DNA of 64,000 nt from Nostoc calcicola FACHB-3891 (lineage in GTDB: Bacteria > Cyanobacteriota > Cyanobacteriia > Cyanobacteriales > Nostocaceae), in NCBI RefSeq assembly GCF_014697355.1, contig NZ_JACJRQ010000020.1, positions 62,001 to 126,000 of the forward strand. The letters run 5' to 3'. This document shows, piece by piece, positions 33,385-42,877 of the stretch; the stretch's first letter is position 1; each line of letters starts with the position of its first letter. The notes under the pieces are model-generated. The model worked only from the letters and a program-made list of their open reading frames with translations, did not search any database and was not told where the DNA came from. The position numbers and the translations under genes were made by a program.

Positions 33385-34728
33385 ATGAACCAATCTGCGA
33401 AAAGTTACTCGCCGCTCCAAGTAGCCTTGATTGGTGGAGCGATCGCTACGACTGCTACCATGTCTGTGTTCGGTTCTGCTTGGACTCGCGGTGTACGTGC
33501 AGCCCTAAGCCTACAAGACAGCCCAAAAGCGATAGTTGACCAAGTTTGGCAACTGGTGAATCACGAATATGTTGATGGCAAATTTAATCAACAAAACTGG
33601 CAAGCAACGAGGCAAAGCTTGTTGAGCAAAGACTATTCCTCTCGTGAAGAAGCTTATGCTGCCATCCGTGAAGCTTTACAAACCTTGGGAGATCCTTACA
33701 CTCGGTTCATGGACCCCAAACAGTTTGAAGCCCTGACTAGCCAAACCTCTGGGGAAGTCTCTGGTATCGGCGTCCGCATGGAAGTCAACGAAAAAACTCA
33801 GCGCCTGACTGTTGTCGAAGCGATCGAAAATTCTCCAGCGCTGAAAGCTGGAATCAAAGCAGGCGATGAAATTGTGGCCATTGACGGCAAACCCACTCTC
33901 AAAATGAAAGTGGATGACGCCTCCAAACTAATTCGCGGCAAAGCTGGCACTCCCATTAGCCTACGGCTCAGACGTGCGGGGCAAAATGCCTTTGAACTGA
34001 AGCTAACCAGAGCAAATATAGAAGTGCCAACGGTACGTTACACCCTCAGGCAAGAAGGAAATCGCCGCATTGGCTATATCCGTTTGCGGGAATTTAGCGC
34101 CCACGCCGCAGAGCAAATGCAACGAGCCATCCGCGATTTGAACAGTAAGAAGGTTGATTCTTATGTGTTGGATTTGCGCGGAAATCCCGGCGGTTTGTTA
34201 CAAGCCAGCATTGAAATTGCTCGGATGTGGTACGATAACGGCGGCATTGTCAAGACTGTAGACCGTGTGGGAGGCACAGAGGAAACTAAAGCCAATCGCA
34301 CTGCCTTAACGAATCGTCCCTTGGCAGTATTGGTAGATGGTAATTCAGCCAGTGCTAGCGAGATCCTCACAGGCGCACTCAAGGATAATAAGCGAGCCGT
34401 AGTTGTTGGCGGTCAAACCTTTGGCAAAGCCCTAGTGCAATCAGTCCATGAACTCGCGGATGGTTCCGGCCTAGCAGTCACCATTGCTCACTACTACACA
34501 CCTTTGGGAACCGATATCAACCATAAAGGGATTACGCCAGATATCAAGCTAGACTTGACAGAGGCACAAGAGCGGCAATTGGCTTCTAATCCAGATTTAA
34601 TCGGAACTAAGAGCGATCCCCAATATGCCAGAGCGATCGCAATTCTATCAGGTAACAACTTCGCCCAACCGCCGAGCAATCAACCTAATCAACCCATGAG
34701 CGTCCGCGCTGGTGATTTGAAATTTTAG
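33385..34728 (+). CDS. ctpB: Carboxyl-terminal processing protease (S41)
   Basis: A 447-residue periplasmic or thylakoid-lumen protease of the CtpA/Tsp family. A hydrophobic N-terminal segment (LQVALIGGAIATTATMSVFG) serves as signal or anchor, a PDZ domain spans about 120-210 (GIGVRMEV, IKAGDEIVAIDG), and the catalytic core has S323 in NSASASEI and K348 in TFGKALVQ as the Ser/Lys dyad. Relatives trim C-termini of secreted proteins, including D1 processing for CtpA; CtpB-type proteins are close paralogs. The assignment to ctpB over ctpA or ctpC is by general resemblance. Confidence 0.85.
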   Translation: MNQSAKSYSPLQVALIGGAIATTATMSVFGSAWTRGVRAALSLQDSPKAIVDQVWQLVNHEYVDGKFNQQNWQATRQSLLSKDYSSREEAYAAIREALQTLGDPYTRFMDPKQFEALTSQTSGEVSGIGVRMEVNEKTQRLTVVEAIENSPALKAGIKAGDEIVAIDGKPTLKMKVDDASKLIRGKAGTPISLRLRRAGQNAFELKLTRANIEVPTVRYTLRQEGNRRIGYIRLREFSAHAAEQMQRAIRDLNSKKVDSYVLDLRGNPGGLLQASIEIARMWYDNGGIVKTVDRVGGTEETKANRTALTNRPLAVLVDGNSASASEILTGALKDNKRAVVVGGQTFGKALVQSVHELADGSGLAVTIAHYYTPLGTDINHKGITPDIKLDLTEAQERQLASNPDLIGTKSDPQYARAIAILSGNNFAQPPSNQPNQPMSVRAGDLKF

Positions 34729-34912
34729 AATTCAGAAGTCAGAAGTCAGAATTCAGAATTCAGAATTCAGCAATGTTTGAGAGTCTTATTAATGAAAGAA
34801 TAAAAGCGTTTAATTATGACGCCTTGGCAAAGCTTCTCTAGCTTTGCTTGTTGAATTCTGACTCCTGACTCCTGAATTCTGACTCCTGAATTCTGACTCC
34901 TGAATTCTGATT
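34728..34912. repeat. Inverted blocks of GAATTCAGAAGTCAG repeats
   Basis: AGAATTCAGAATTCAG copies at 34728-34770 are mirrored by CTGAATTCTGACTCCTGA copies at 34853-34912, so the gap between ctpB and the GT2 gene can fold into a long stem. The same heptamer-type units occur at 11034-11063, 62649-62678 and 62795-62822. Confidence 0.7.
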
Positions 34913-34960
34913 TGGATTGGGAATACTATTTAGTAGTTCCATCACCAAAATCTCAAATTT

Positions 34961-35929
34961 ATGAATTATCAGCCAGTTGATGCAACCACCGCCACCAGCT
35001 TTTTGCCAATGGTATCGGTGGTTGTTCCTATTTATAACGGCGAGGCAGATTTACCAGATTTGCTCAATTGTCTATTATCTCAAACTTACCCAAAAGACCG
35101 GGTAGAGTACTTATTGGTGGACAATAACAGTAGCGATCGCACTCTTACCTTACTCAAAACAACCGCTGAAAATTGCCCAATTACAATTCGCCTCTTGAGC
35201 GAAAATCAAATTCAAAGCTCCTACGCTGCTCGTAACACTGGAATTCGTGCGGCTGTAGGCGAAATTATAGTTTTTACTGATGCAGATTGCCGTCCCCAAC
35301 CCCAGTGGCTAAATGCATTAATTCAGCCTTTTGTCAACTTGGAAGTGGTAATTGTTGCTGGTGAAATTTTGGCACTACCAGGCAAAACTTTGTTAGAACA
35401 ACACGCAGACCGTGAAGAAACCCTGTCGCAAAAACACACCCTTGGCCATTCCTTTGCTCCCTACGGACAAACCGCTAACTTGGCAATTCGCCGCATCGCC
35501 TTAGAAAAAGCGGGTTTATTTCGTCCCCATCTTACCACTGGTGGCGATGCAGACATTTGCTGGCGGATTTTGGCCGAAAACATCGGGCGTTTGGAATTTG
35601 CCCCCAATGCCATCGTCCAGCACCGCCACCGCACCACACTTTTGGAACTGCAAAGTCAATGGCGGCGTTATGGGCGTTCCAATCGCTATTTACACGAACT
35701 GCACGGTGTAGATTTAATGCGAGATATTACACTTGGTGAATGCGGCTATCGTTTAGTGCGTTGGTTATTGAAAGAAGTACCAAAAGATATTACGAAGGCG
35801 ATCGCTGGTCAAGCCACTCTGGTAGATTTATTAAATACTCCCATTGGTCTGTTTACAGCCAGGGCGCGTGCAATTGGACAAAGAAAAGCCAAACTGCCAG
35901 AGAATGCCAAGATCATTGCTCGACTGTAA
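34961..35929 (+). CDS. GT2 glycosyltransferase
   Basis: A 322-residue GT-A enzyme with SVVVPIYNGEADLPDLLNCL at the N-terminus, YLLVDNNSSDRT, and IIVFTDADCRPQPQW carrying the DxD metal site; GGDADICWRIL is the catalytic-base region. No transmembrane segments are obvious, so it is probably cytoplasmic or peripheral. It is separate from the hps-like genes; donor and acceptor are unknown. Confidence 0.85.
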   Translation: MNYQPVDATTATSFLPMVSVVVPIYNGEADLPDLLNCLLSQTYPKDRVEYLLVDNNSSDRTLTLLKTTAENCPITIRLLSENQIQSSYAARNTGIRAAVGEIIVFTDADCRPQPQWLNALIQPFVNLEVVIVAGEILALPGKTLLEQHADREETLSQKHTLGHSFAPYGQTANLAIRRIALEKAGLFRPHLTTGGDADICWRILAENIGRLEFAPNAIVQHRHRTTLLELQSQWRRYGRSNRYLHELHGVDLMRDITLGECGYRLVRWLLKEVPKDITKAIAGQATLVDLLNTPIGLFTARARAIGQRKAKLPENAKIIARL

Positions 35930-36228
35930 CAATAGTAGAAAGCTTTCTATACTAATAGGCAGCCAAGGCTTTGGTCAGAATCTGACAAAAGTTGTCGATC
36001 TAGTAAATGTATCTTAAGAGGTATTTTAAAAAACAAGTAAAGCGAATTATAGTATTGCTGACTAATATTCAACTATCAACAAGGTGAGTCCTGTTCTATT
36101 TATTTAGAATCTGTCTGCTCTTGCAACTATTCCCTGCTTCCCTGCTCAACAGGGTTTCAAGCTTAAGGAAGGCATAGAATCTGCTTATCCTTTACAGCTA
36201 CCCTTCATAATTTGTCGAATTGAGCCGC

Positions 36229-38214
36229 ATGAACGTAGACGGGTTTAGCCAACACATAGAAAAATTGCGCTCACAAGTACAGGAAATACTGCAATGCAGT
36301 GCAACTAAGCCCAACTTAGAGCAAGAAATAATAATAGAAGCTTTTGAGGAACTTCACACCATAGTGGAAGATCTATTGACAGTTTTCCAGGAGTTAGAGC
36401 TAACACGAGCGGCACTAGACAAAGAGCGCCAGCGTTACCAAGATTTGTTTGAATTTGCTCCAGACGCTTACTTGGTAACTAACACCGCAGGGACAATCCA
36501 AGAAGCTAACAATGCAGCAGCAACCTTACTTTATGTCCCCCAAAATTATCTGGTAGGTAAACCATTAATTCTCTTTATTGCTCAAGAAGACCGCCAGTTC
36601 TTTCGCTCTCAAATAAACAATTTGCAGCAGTCACTCAACTGGGAAATTAATCTAGAGCCACGGGGAGGAAAGCCTTTCCCTGCCAGTATTAGGGTATCTG
36701 CGGCATACGACGAAAAAGAAAAGCAAATTGGCTGGCGTTGGCTGCTGTGCAACATCACCGAGCGCAAACAAGCTCAAGAAATGTTGCACCAAGCTTATGA
36801 TGAGTTAGAAATACGGGTAGCAGAACGCACAGCAGAACTGGTAAAAGCAAATCAGAAATTGCTGACTGAAATTACAGAACGCAAACGAGCCGAGTCACAA
36901 TTACTGCACCTTGCATTTCACGATGCACTCACCGGTCTGCCAAACCGTGCTGCATTCATTAACCGTTTAAAACATGCAATCAATTATTCCAAACGGCATT
37001 CAAATTATCTATTTGCCGTACTGTTTATCGACCTAGATCGATTTAAGCTGATTAATGACAGTCTTGGACACCTCAAAGGAGACCAATTTCTACTTGCCAT
37101 TGCAGGTAGGCTAGAAGTATGTGTACGCTCCATAGATACAGCAGCACGGCTTGGGGGAGACGAATTTACAATCCTGCTGGAGGGAATTCAAGATGTGTCA
37201 GACGCCATCAAAGTCGCTGAGCGGGTTGAACATGAGCTGAGGTTACCCTTTGAGCTTGACGGACAAGAAATTTTCACAACAGCAAGTATTGGCATCGCCT
37301 TGAGTTCAACAGTAAATTATGAACAGCCAGAAGATGTGTTGAGAGATGCTGATACGGCAATGTACCGAGCTAAAATGCTGGGTAGAGCGCGTTATGAACT
37401 ATTTAACTCAAATATGTATGCTAATGCTCTGGCGAAATTGCAGTTAGAGACAGATTTGCGCCGAGCAATTGAGCGCCTTGAGTTGCAGGTTTATTACCAA
37501 CCGATTGTTTCCCTGACTAGTGGCTCCATTTTAGGTTTTGAAGCTTTGTTGCGCTGGGAACATCCAGAGCGTGGTCTGCTGAATCCAGCAGATTTTATTC
37601 CCCTAGCAGAGGAAACTGGACTAATTTTCTCCATTGGCAAGTGGGTGTTGCACGAAGCCTGTAGCCAAATGCAAACTTGGCGGGCGTCCTATCCTGACAA
37701 CTTACTCCAGAAAATCAGTGTTAATCTCTCCCTCAAGCAATTTTCCCAGCCGGATTTAATCGATCAGATTAGGGAAATCTTGCAATCAACTGGTTTGAAT
37801 GCTGACATATTAGTGTTGGATATTACTGAGAATATAATTTTAGAAAATGGCGATCGCGTAACTGCTACACTCTCACAACTTCGAGAGATGGGCATTCAGT
37901 TATCAATTGATGACTTTGGTACAGGCTATTCTTCATTAGGTCGTTTTTATAACTTTCCCATTAGTCTGTTGAAAATAGACCGTTCTTTTATCAGTTCAAT
38001 CAGCGCTAATAGTAGAAATTTAGAAATTATTGAGATACTTGTGACATTAGCACACAAGCTGGGCGTGGATGTGCTGGCCGAAGGAATAGAGACTAAAGAG
38101 CAACTAGCACTTCTGAGAAAGTTGAACTGTGAATACGGCCAAGGACATTTTTTCTCTGTTCCATTAAATAGTTCAAAAGCAGAAGCATTAATTATGGCAA
38201 ATCCTCAGTGGTAA
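36229..38214 (+). CDS. PAS-GGDEF-EAL c-di-GMP signalling protein
   Basis: A 661-residue cytoplasmic protein. A coiled-coil lead (residues 1-65), a PAS domain (about 70-185), a connecting helix, a GGDEF domain (about 230-390) with intact LGGDEF and an RSID inhibitory site five residues before it, then an EAL domain (about 410-655) with FEALLRW, DDFGTGYSSL and LKIDRSF. Both diguanylate cyclase and phosphodiesterase motifs look intact. The ATG at 36229 is used; a TTG three codons upstream is in frame. The 299-base gap before it shows no gene; it holds a GAGGTATTTTAAAA motif at 36018, like the IS5-type ends. Confidence 0.85.
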   Translation: MNVDGFSQHIEKLRSQVQEILQCSATKPNLEQEIIIEAFEELHTIVEDLLTVFQELELTRAALDKERQRYQDLFEFAPDAYLVTNTAGTIQEANNAAATLLYVPQNYLVGKPLILFIAQEDRQFFRSQINNLQQSLNWEINLEPRGGKPFPASIRVSAAYDEKEKQIGWRWLLCNITERKQAQEMLHQAYDELEIRVAERTAELVKANQKLLTEITERKRAESQLLHLAFHDALTGLPNRAAFINRLKHAINYSKRHSNYLFAVLFIDLDRFKLINDSLGHLKGDQFLLAIAGRLEVCVRSIDTAARLGGDEFTILLEGIQDVSDAIKVAERVEHELRLPFELDGQEIFTTASIGIALSSTVNYEQPEDVLRDADTAMYRAKMLGRARYELFNSNMYANALAKLQLETDLRRAIERLELQVYYQPIVSLTSGSILGFEALLRWEHPERGLLNPADFIPLAEETGLIFSIGKWVLHEACSQMQTWRASYPDNLLQKISVNLSLKQFSQPDLIDQIREILQSTGLNADILVLDITENIILENGDRVTATLSQLREMGIQLSIDDFGTGYSSLGRFYNFPISLLKIDRSFISSISANSRNLEIIEILVTLAHKLGVDVLAEGIETKEQLALLRKLNCEYGQGHFFSVPLNSSKAEALIMANPQW

Positions 38215-38381
38215 GGGCTATCTCAAATTGGTGATAATCAAGATTACTGCCATCAGCCTTTGTAATTCCCCATTTAACACGATCGCCCAAACCAAACAAA
38301 TTGCCAATCTTACCCAGGAGCGGTCTTGGATTCTCCAATTTTTTGGTGCTTCTTGTCGCAAATATTATCTCCTTTGCTGAC

Positions 38382-39350
38382 TTACCTGCGGAATGTGCGA
38401 TATAAGTCACCTAAAGTCTTCTTCAAATTCCCTTGAAGATTCGTCATCACAAAGGAGGTAGAATTTTCTGGCATGGTTTCTGGGTCAGTAGTTATTTCCC
38501 AGTAGGTTATGGCTCTTTTTTTACCATAAATTATTTCTCGTATATATCTAGTCTCTGATTTTTGATTGCTAAATGTTCTCTTAAATTTACACCACTGATT
38601 CGCTCTAACGCTTTGCTCTGATGGTAACCAGACTCCATGATTAGTTCTAATTGAGACCACATAGCCTAAGTTATATTCAGCTATTTTTCTAAGAAATTGA
38701 CTACTTTCACCATATAAACTATCAGCCAATACCAATTCAATATTGAAGCGTGATTCCATTAACTCTGTAATTATCTCTGATGCTAAGTCTATTTTAGTTT
38801 TATATTTATCTGACTCCTTTAGTGTTCCTTTCGGTTTAAATACTTTGAAGGTTAATGGAAAAGTTATGTTAGCGTAAACTCCATAGGCGTTGACTGAAAC
38901 TATTCCATTATCTACTTTCCATACGCTTCCTAAATATTGTCTAGCTACGTAATCTGTCTTCTTCCCTTTCTTCCTATCTCCTGTTTCATCTATTACTAAC
39001 GTAATTGCACGACCATCTAATTGTTTTTTCAATTTATTTAATCTTAAGAGTTTTAATTTATTGACTGACCAATTTGAATTTGCTAAGAAATGCTGTAATG
39101 ACTGTGCCGAATTTATGCTCACTACCTTTGCTATCTCTGGTAACGATTTTCTTTTTATCGTTGATATTATCCCCAGGTGTAAATATTTGAAGCACTCATA
39201 ATTCCTTACTTCTTTAAATAAGTCTTTATACTCTGCACAATATTCATCTACTATCGCAACTGTTGGGTGGGCATCTCTTGCCAAATGTTTCAAGATTTGT
39301 AATTCTACATCCATTGCCCTGCTTACCTGAAGAGAGTTTTTTCTTTTCAT
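38382..39350 (-). pseudogene. IS701-like DDE transposase, truncated at the C-terminus
   Basis: A 322-residue frame with VIDETGDRKKGKKTDYVARQY (first Asp), VLADSLYGES (second Asp) and an N-terminal helical region, matching IS701-type DDE transposases. The family continues after ...GDLYRTF with a WVEYGFKQ-type motif that carries the last Glu and some 70-100 further residues; here the frame stops at 38382 in unrelated sequence. The third catalytic residue is therefore absent and the element is dead. No terminal inverted repeats were found. Confidence 0.75.
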
Positions 39351-39487
39351 CCTTTTATTCCGAATACTCGGAAAGTGACAGAAGAGGGATAGCGATCGCG
39401 CCTGTGAAGTAAAACTCTCGTGCCTTGGGTTGAGGGAGAAAGAGAAATTTTTATACGAATATGACTTCAGTATTTGCCCATTAATGG

Positions 39488-39637
39488 GTGCATGGCGTTA
39501 TTGGTGTCGCCGTAAAAGTCACGGATTATGAAAGATTACCCGAAACTTCAGAGACATTCATCTATATTGCCATGATTCGTATCATGGTCAGACGACTGGC
39601 ATGATTTTTAACTGATTTTTACTTTTAAAACATCCTC
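39488..39637 (+). mobile_element. 3' remnant of an IS5-family element
   Basis: In one frame the DNA reads DYERLPETSETFIYIAMIRI and MVRRLA-stop (ending 39604), the conserved C-terminus of IS5-type transposases; a frameshift precedes it at about 39508. Eighteen bases after the stop comes the terminus ACTTTTAAAACATCCTC (39621-39637), then TAA. The same terminus closes the MITEs at 2459 and 3782. The left part of the element is missing. Confidence 0.75.
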
Positions 39638-39666
39638 TAACAGGTACTAAAGAACCTTAATTTTAA

Positions 39667-40638
39667 TTATGCAAACAAAAAATTATGGGCTTCATTGAGT
39701 TTATTGGCTGATTCTTCTAATAAGCGTTGTTCGCGAGCATTTATTGATAACAGCAGTTGGCGTTCAATACCTGTTGAGCCAATGATACATGGAAGTCCAA
39801 GCACAACTTTACTGCCAACTCCATAGTTAGAATCTGCTCTGGCCGATACTGGAAATATCTGCTTTTCATCTCGCAGGATGATATCAACTAACTGACAAAC
39901 TACTATTGATATACCATAGCTTGTATTTCCTTTACGTTCAAAAATGTTATAGCCTCATTTACGAGTGAATTGTGCGTATTCTTGCTGAATTTGTTCTAGC
40001 GTTGCTCCTTGTGGGATGGGAAATTCAGTTAACAGAATGCCCCCAATAAATGCACTAGACCAAACGACAAATTGACTGTCTCCATGCTCTCCAATCACAT
40101 AAGCATGAACGTCAAGTTTTGCAACATTCAGTCGCTTTCCAAGTTGATATCTCAGTCTAGCAGTATCAAGAACGGTTCCCGAACCGAAAATTAGGTTTTC
40201 TGCTCTGGTGGAAGTAGCGATGTCTATGACGGGCTACGCCTACGCAATCCGCGTAAGTATATCCACTGGATTGCTAACGATAATTACGATTGAATTCGGT
40301 GCTACTCGATCCAATTCTTTGATTGTCGAACGTATAATATCTGCATTGTCGCTCAATGTATCTAATCGGGCCTGTCCAAGTTTATGCTGCACCCCAACAG
40401 TCACAATAATGACATCTGAATCAGCTAGATCTTCATACTGATTTGATGGTATAATCTCCATCTCTTTAAGTAGGGGAATGCTGTCTTCGATATCCTATGC
40501 TTGCCCTTCAGCTTTTGATAAGGTTCGGTCAAAAAGGACAACCCTTACACATTTACCGAGTAGAACTAAAGCATTTGCAACGTCTGCACCTACATTACCT
40601 GCACCAATAATACCGATTTTAGATGTTTTACTAATCAT
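39667..40638 (-). pseudogene. L-lactate/malate dehydrogenase, multiply disabled
   Basis: The reconstructed protein begins MISKTSKIGIIGAGNVGADV, the NAD-binding fold, and continues through SDVIIVTVGVQ, VIIVSNPVDILTRIA, GSGTVLDTARLRYQL, VIGEHGDSQFVVWSS (catalytic His) to a normal C-terminal helix. It is broken by an in-frame TAG (A-stop-DIED, where Leu is expected), an extra C in CCCC (about 40485), a 27-nt repeat insertion carrying two TAG codons (40217-40245), and a TGA-containing stretch near 39955. No functional product is possible. Confidence 0.85.
40217..40245 (+). repeat. 27-nt repeat unit inserted in the dehydrogenase pseudogene
   Basis: GCGATGTCTATGACGGGC and TACGCCTACGC. In the pseudogene's reading direction it gives GCG TAG GCG TAG: two stops, though the length keeps the frame. 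One mismatch from the copy in the SAM hydrolase gene (12989-13017). Confidence 0.85.
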
Positions 40639-40715
40639 GCTATATATACTTTTTTCTCTTCAAGAGTGAAATGTCGTTTGTTTGGTAAGTCCTTGGGTCT
40701 GCAATTGCTGTCTTC

Positions 40716-42110
40716 TTACAACTTGGAAAACAATATATTTAACCCTTCGGTCATCGTGGGATGAGTCAAAATACCATCGCGCAGAACGGTGTAGGGCATC
40801 TGAGCTTGCATCACCATCTGCACTGTTGAAATGACTTCACCTGCTTCATGACACAACAAAGAACACCCTAGAATCCGACCTGTAGCTGTATCCACGATCG
40901 CCTTCAGTAGTCCATCGGTTTGACCGAGTGTTCTTGCTCTGGGAACGGCTGACGCATCGACTTTCGCCACGCGGATGGCATATCCTTGTTGCTGTGCTTC
41001 AGTTTCAGTCAAACCCACATGAGCCAGTTCTGGATCGATGAATAGACACGATGGAACCAATCGATCCCGCGTACTACGGTTGCCGCCATCAATTAAATTA
41101 GCTTTGATAATGCGATAATCATCGAGCGATATATGAGTGTATTGCGGGCCGCCGTTGATGTCGCCTAACGCCCAAATCCCTGGTATGTTCGTCTCTAAGC
41201 GATCGCTAACTTGAATAAATCCGCGTGTATCGGTTGCCACACCAGCAGCAGCTAAATTTAAGCTATCGGTATTGGGCGCACGACCAATGGCGACGAGCAA
41301 ATGCGACCCCTGAAGGCTAAGGGAGCGATCGCCAACTTGGATTTGCAGGATGGTTTGATTACCAGTGCAAGCTACCCTTAACACCTTCGCCTTCAGCAAG
41401 AATTCAATACCGTCTCGTTCTAGGAGGGTTTGAACAGCGATCGCTATATCTGGATCTTGCTGTGCCAGGATTTGCTCACTTTGCCCAATCACAGTAACGC
41501 GAGAGCCAAAGCGCCGAAACATCTGAGCAAACTCTAAACCAATATAGCCACTACCAAGAACAATCAAGTGTTCAGGCAAATGTTCTAACTCCATAATCGA
41601 CTCACTCGTTAAAAACCCAACTTCTCTGAGTCCGGGGATGGATGGAATTAATGGTCGTGTGCCTGTATTAATAAATAACCGTTCGGCAGTAAGTAAGCGA
41701 TTGTTCCCCTCAGCCGTCGTCACTTCAATTGTTTTGGGAGCAACAAACCTTGCTTCGCCAACGATCAAGTTGTTATCCAGAGCCGTTTCTAAATTGTGCA
41801 AGTTCATTGCACGCGCAGATTGCACAACCGATCGTTTTCGTTTGATCGCCTCTGCTAGCTCAACGATGGGTGTATTAGCTTTAACACCATAAGCAGCACT
41901 GTTTCGCACTGTGTTTGCCACATTGGCACTCGCCACCATAGTTTTAGTAGGAATGCAGGCAATATTAATGCACCCGCCACCAATCATATTTAAACTGCGT
42001 TCAACCAGAGCAGTTTTACGTCCGTCAGCGACTAGTGCCGGTGCAAGTGTTTTACCTGCTTTGCCGCCACCGATAATAATGTCGTCATAGTGTTGAGTGT
42101 CCACTTCCAT
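40716..42110 (-). CDS. FAD/pyridine nucleotide-disulfide oxidoreductase (mercuric-reductase-like)
   Basis: A 464-residue flavoprotein. IIIGGGKAGKTLAPALVADG is the FAD fold, C47 and C52 in GGGCINIACIPTK are the redox-active pair, HLIVLGSGYIGLEFAQMFRRFG binds NAD(P), IPGIWALGDINGG is the second FAD motif, and HPTMTEGLNILF closes the dimerisation domain. It lacks the N-terminal metal-binding domain of MerA and an HMA site, so the natural substrate is unknown; a disulfide or quinone is plausible. A fragment of a close paralog lies at 48030-48165. Confidence 0.85.
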   Translation of the reverse strand: MEVDTQHYDDIIIGGGKAGKTLAPALVADGRKTALVERSLNMIGGGCINIACIPTKTMVASANVANTVRNSAAYGVKANTPIVELAEAIKRKRSVVQSARAMNLHNLETALDNNLIVGEARFVAPKTIEVTTAEGNNRLLTAERLFINTGTRPLIPSIPGLREVGFLTSESIMELEHLPEHLIVLGSGYIGLEFAQMFRRFGSRVTVIGQSEQILAQQDPDIAIAVQTLLERDGIEFLLKAKVLRVACTGNQTILQIQVGDRSLSLQGSHLLVAIGRAPNTDSLNLAAAGVATDTRGFIQVSDRLETNIPGIWALGDINGGPQYTHISLDDYRIIKANLIDGGNRSTRDRLVPSCLFIDPELAHVGLTETEAQQQGYAIRVAKVDASAVPRARTLGQTDGLLKAIVDTATGRILGCSLLCHEAGEVISTVQMVMQAQMPYTVLRDGILTHPTMTEGLNILFSKL

Positions 42111-42258
42111 ATCCTTTGAGTTTGATCGGGTGAATACGATGTCTCGAAGGTATTATGAACTTCAAAAAAGACTGACTTCTTGAGAGGATTTAGCGATTAG
42201 AACTCACGATGCTGCCCTAACTGGGTTTCAAAAAAGTGCATAACACCTGCGAGAAGAT

Positions 42259-42624
42259 TCAACTTTTTCTACAAGCTTGCTTCATCAGGATACGGTTGTT
42301 TTTATACACCTCTAAAGTTCCAGACTGCGGATTATCTAACGTGCCATCCCACACCCAATATTCATAAATTCCATTCCGAAACTTATACACTCGAACACCT
42401 TCCGTTGCTTGGCTAGTTCCTTTGCCCAAACTTAAATTACCGTTGGCACTGGTCGCGCGATAAAGCAGTTCATGGGAAGTATAATTCTGCCAAATATTGA
42501 TGTTGTAACCACCCTGGCATTTTGTACTCAGGAGGATGCCAGCAGTAGAATCAGCAGAAGCTCTTAAGGAAAAATTAGCTAAGATACTGATTGGCAGAGC
42601 AAGAAGTAACGCGGATTTTTTCAT
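42259..42624 (-). CDS. Small secreted protein, unknown function
   Basis: A 121-residue protein starting MKKSALLLALPISILANFSL with a clear signal peptide (cleavage after ASA). The mature part is a beta-rich 95-residue domain with two Cys residues (TKCQGG near the start, KQACRKS at the end) that could form a disulfide. The ATG at 42624 is preferred over the longer frame because it begins the signal peptide. No family recognised. Confidence 0.6.
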   Translation of the reverse strand: MKKSALLLALPISILANFSLRASADSTAGILLSTKCQGGYNINIWQNYTSHELLYRATSANGNLSLGKGTSQATEGVRVYKFRNGIYEYWVWDGTLDNPQSGTLEVYKNNRILMKQACRKS

Positions 42625-42877
42625 GAGTGTTGTTAAATTAATGAGTTTGACAAGGTTGGTTACTCTTTGTCTCAGAAATGGGGAATCGATCGCCAGCAAG
42701 ATAATTGTCAAAGTATTCGCGAAAGTAAGTCCAGGAAGTTTTGCTACTTGCAGCTAAATAGCAAGTAGGAGCCGTGCGATAAACCGGGACTCGCGATCTA
42801 ATTTCTTGCTGAAGCAATGGGGAAAGCTCCTCGAATCTTTGCAGTTTCCGAATACTAGCACTGTAAACGATCGCATC

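Noticed and set aside
38192..38410. 72-codon frame beside the truncated transposase
   Set aside because: Overlaps the GGDEF-EAL gene end and the transposase end; no family recognised. Kept only as a junction observation.
36018..39637. A composite transposon spanning the GGDEF-EAL gene, bounded by TAA and IS5-type ends
   Set aside because: The left motif (GAGGTATTTTAAAA) matches only partly, and the right end belongs to a decayed IS of normal size; the span looks coincidental.
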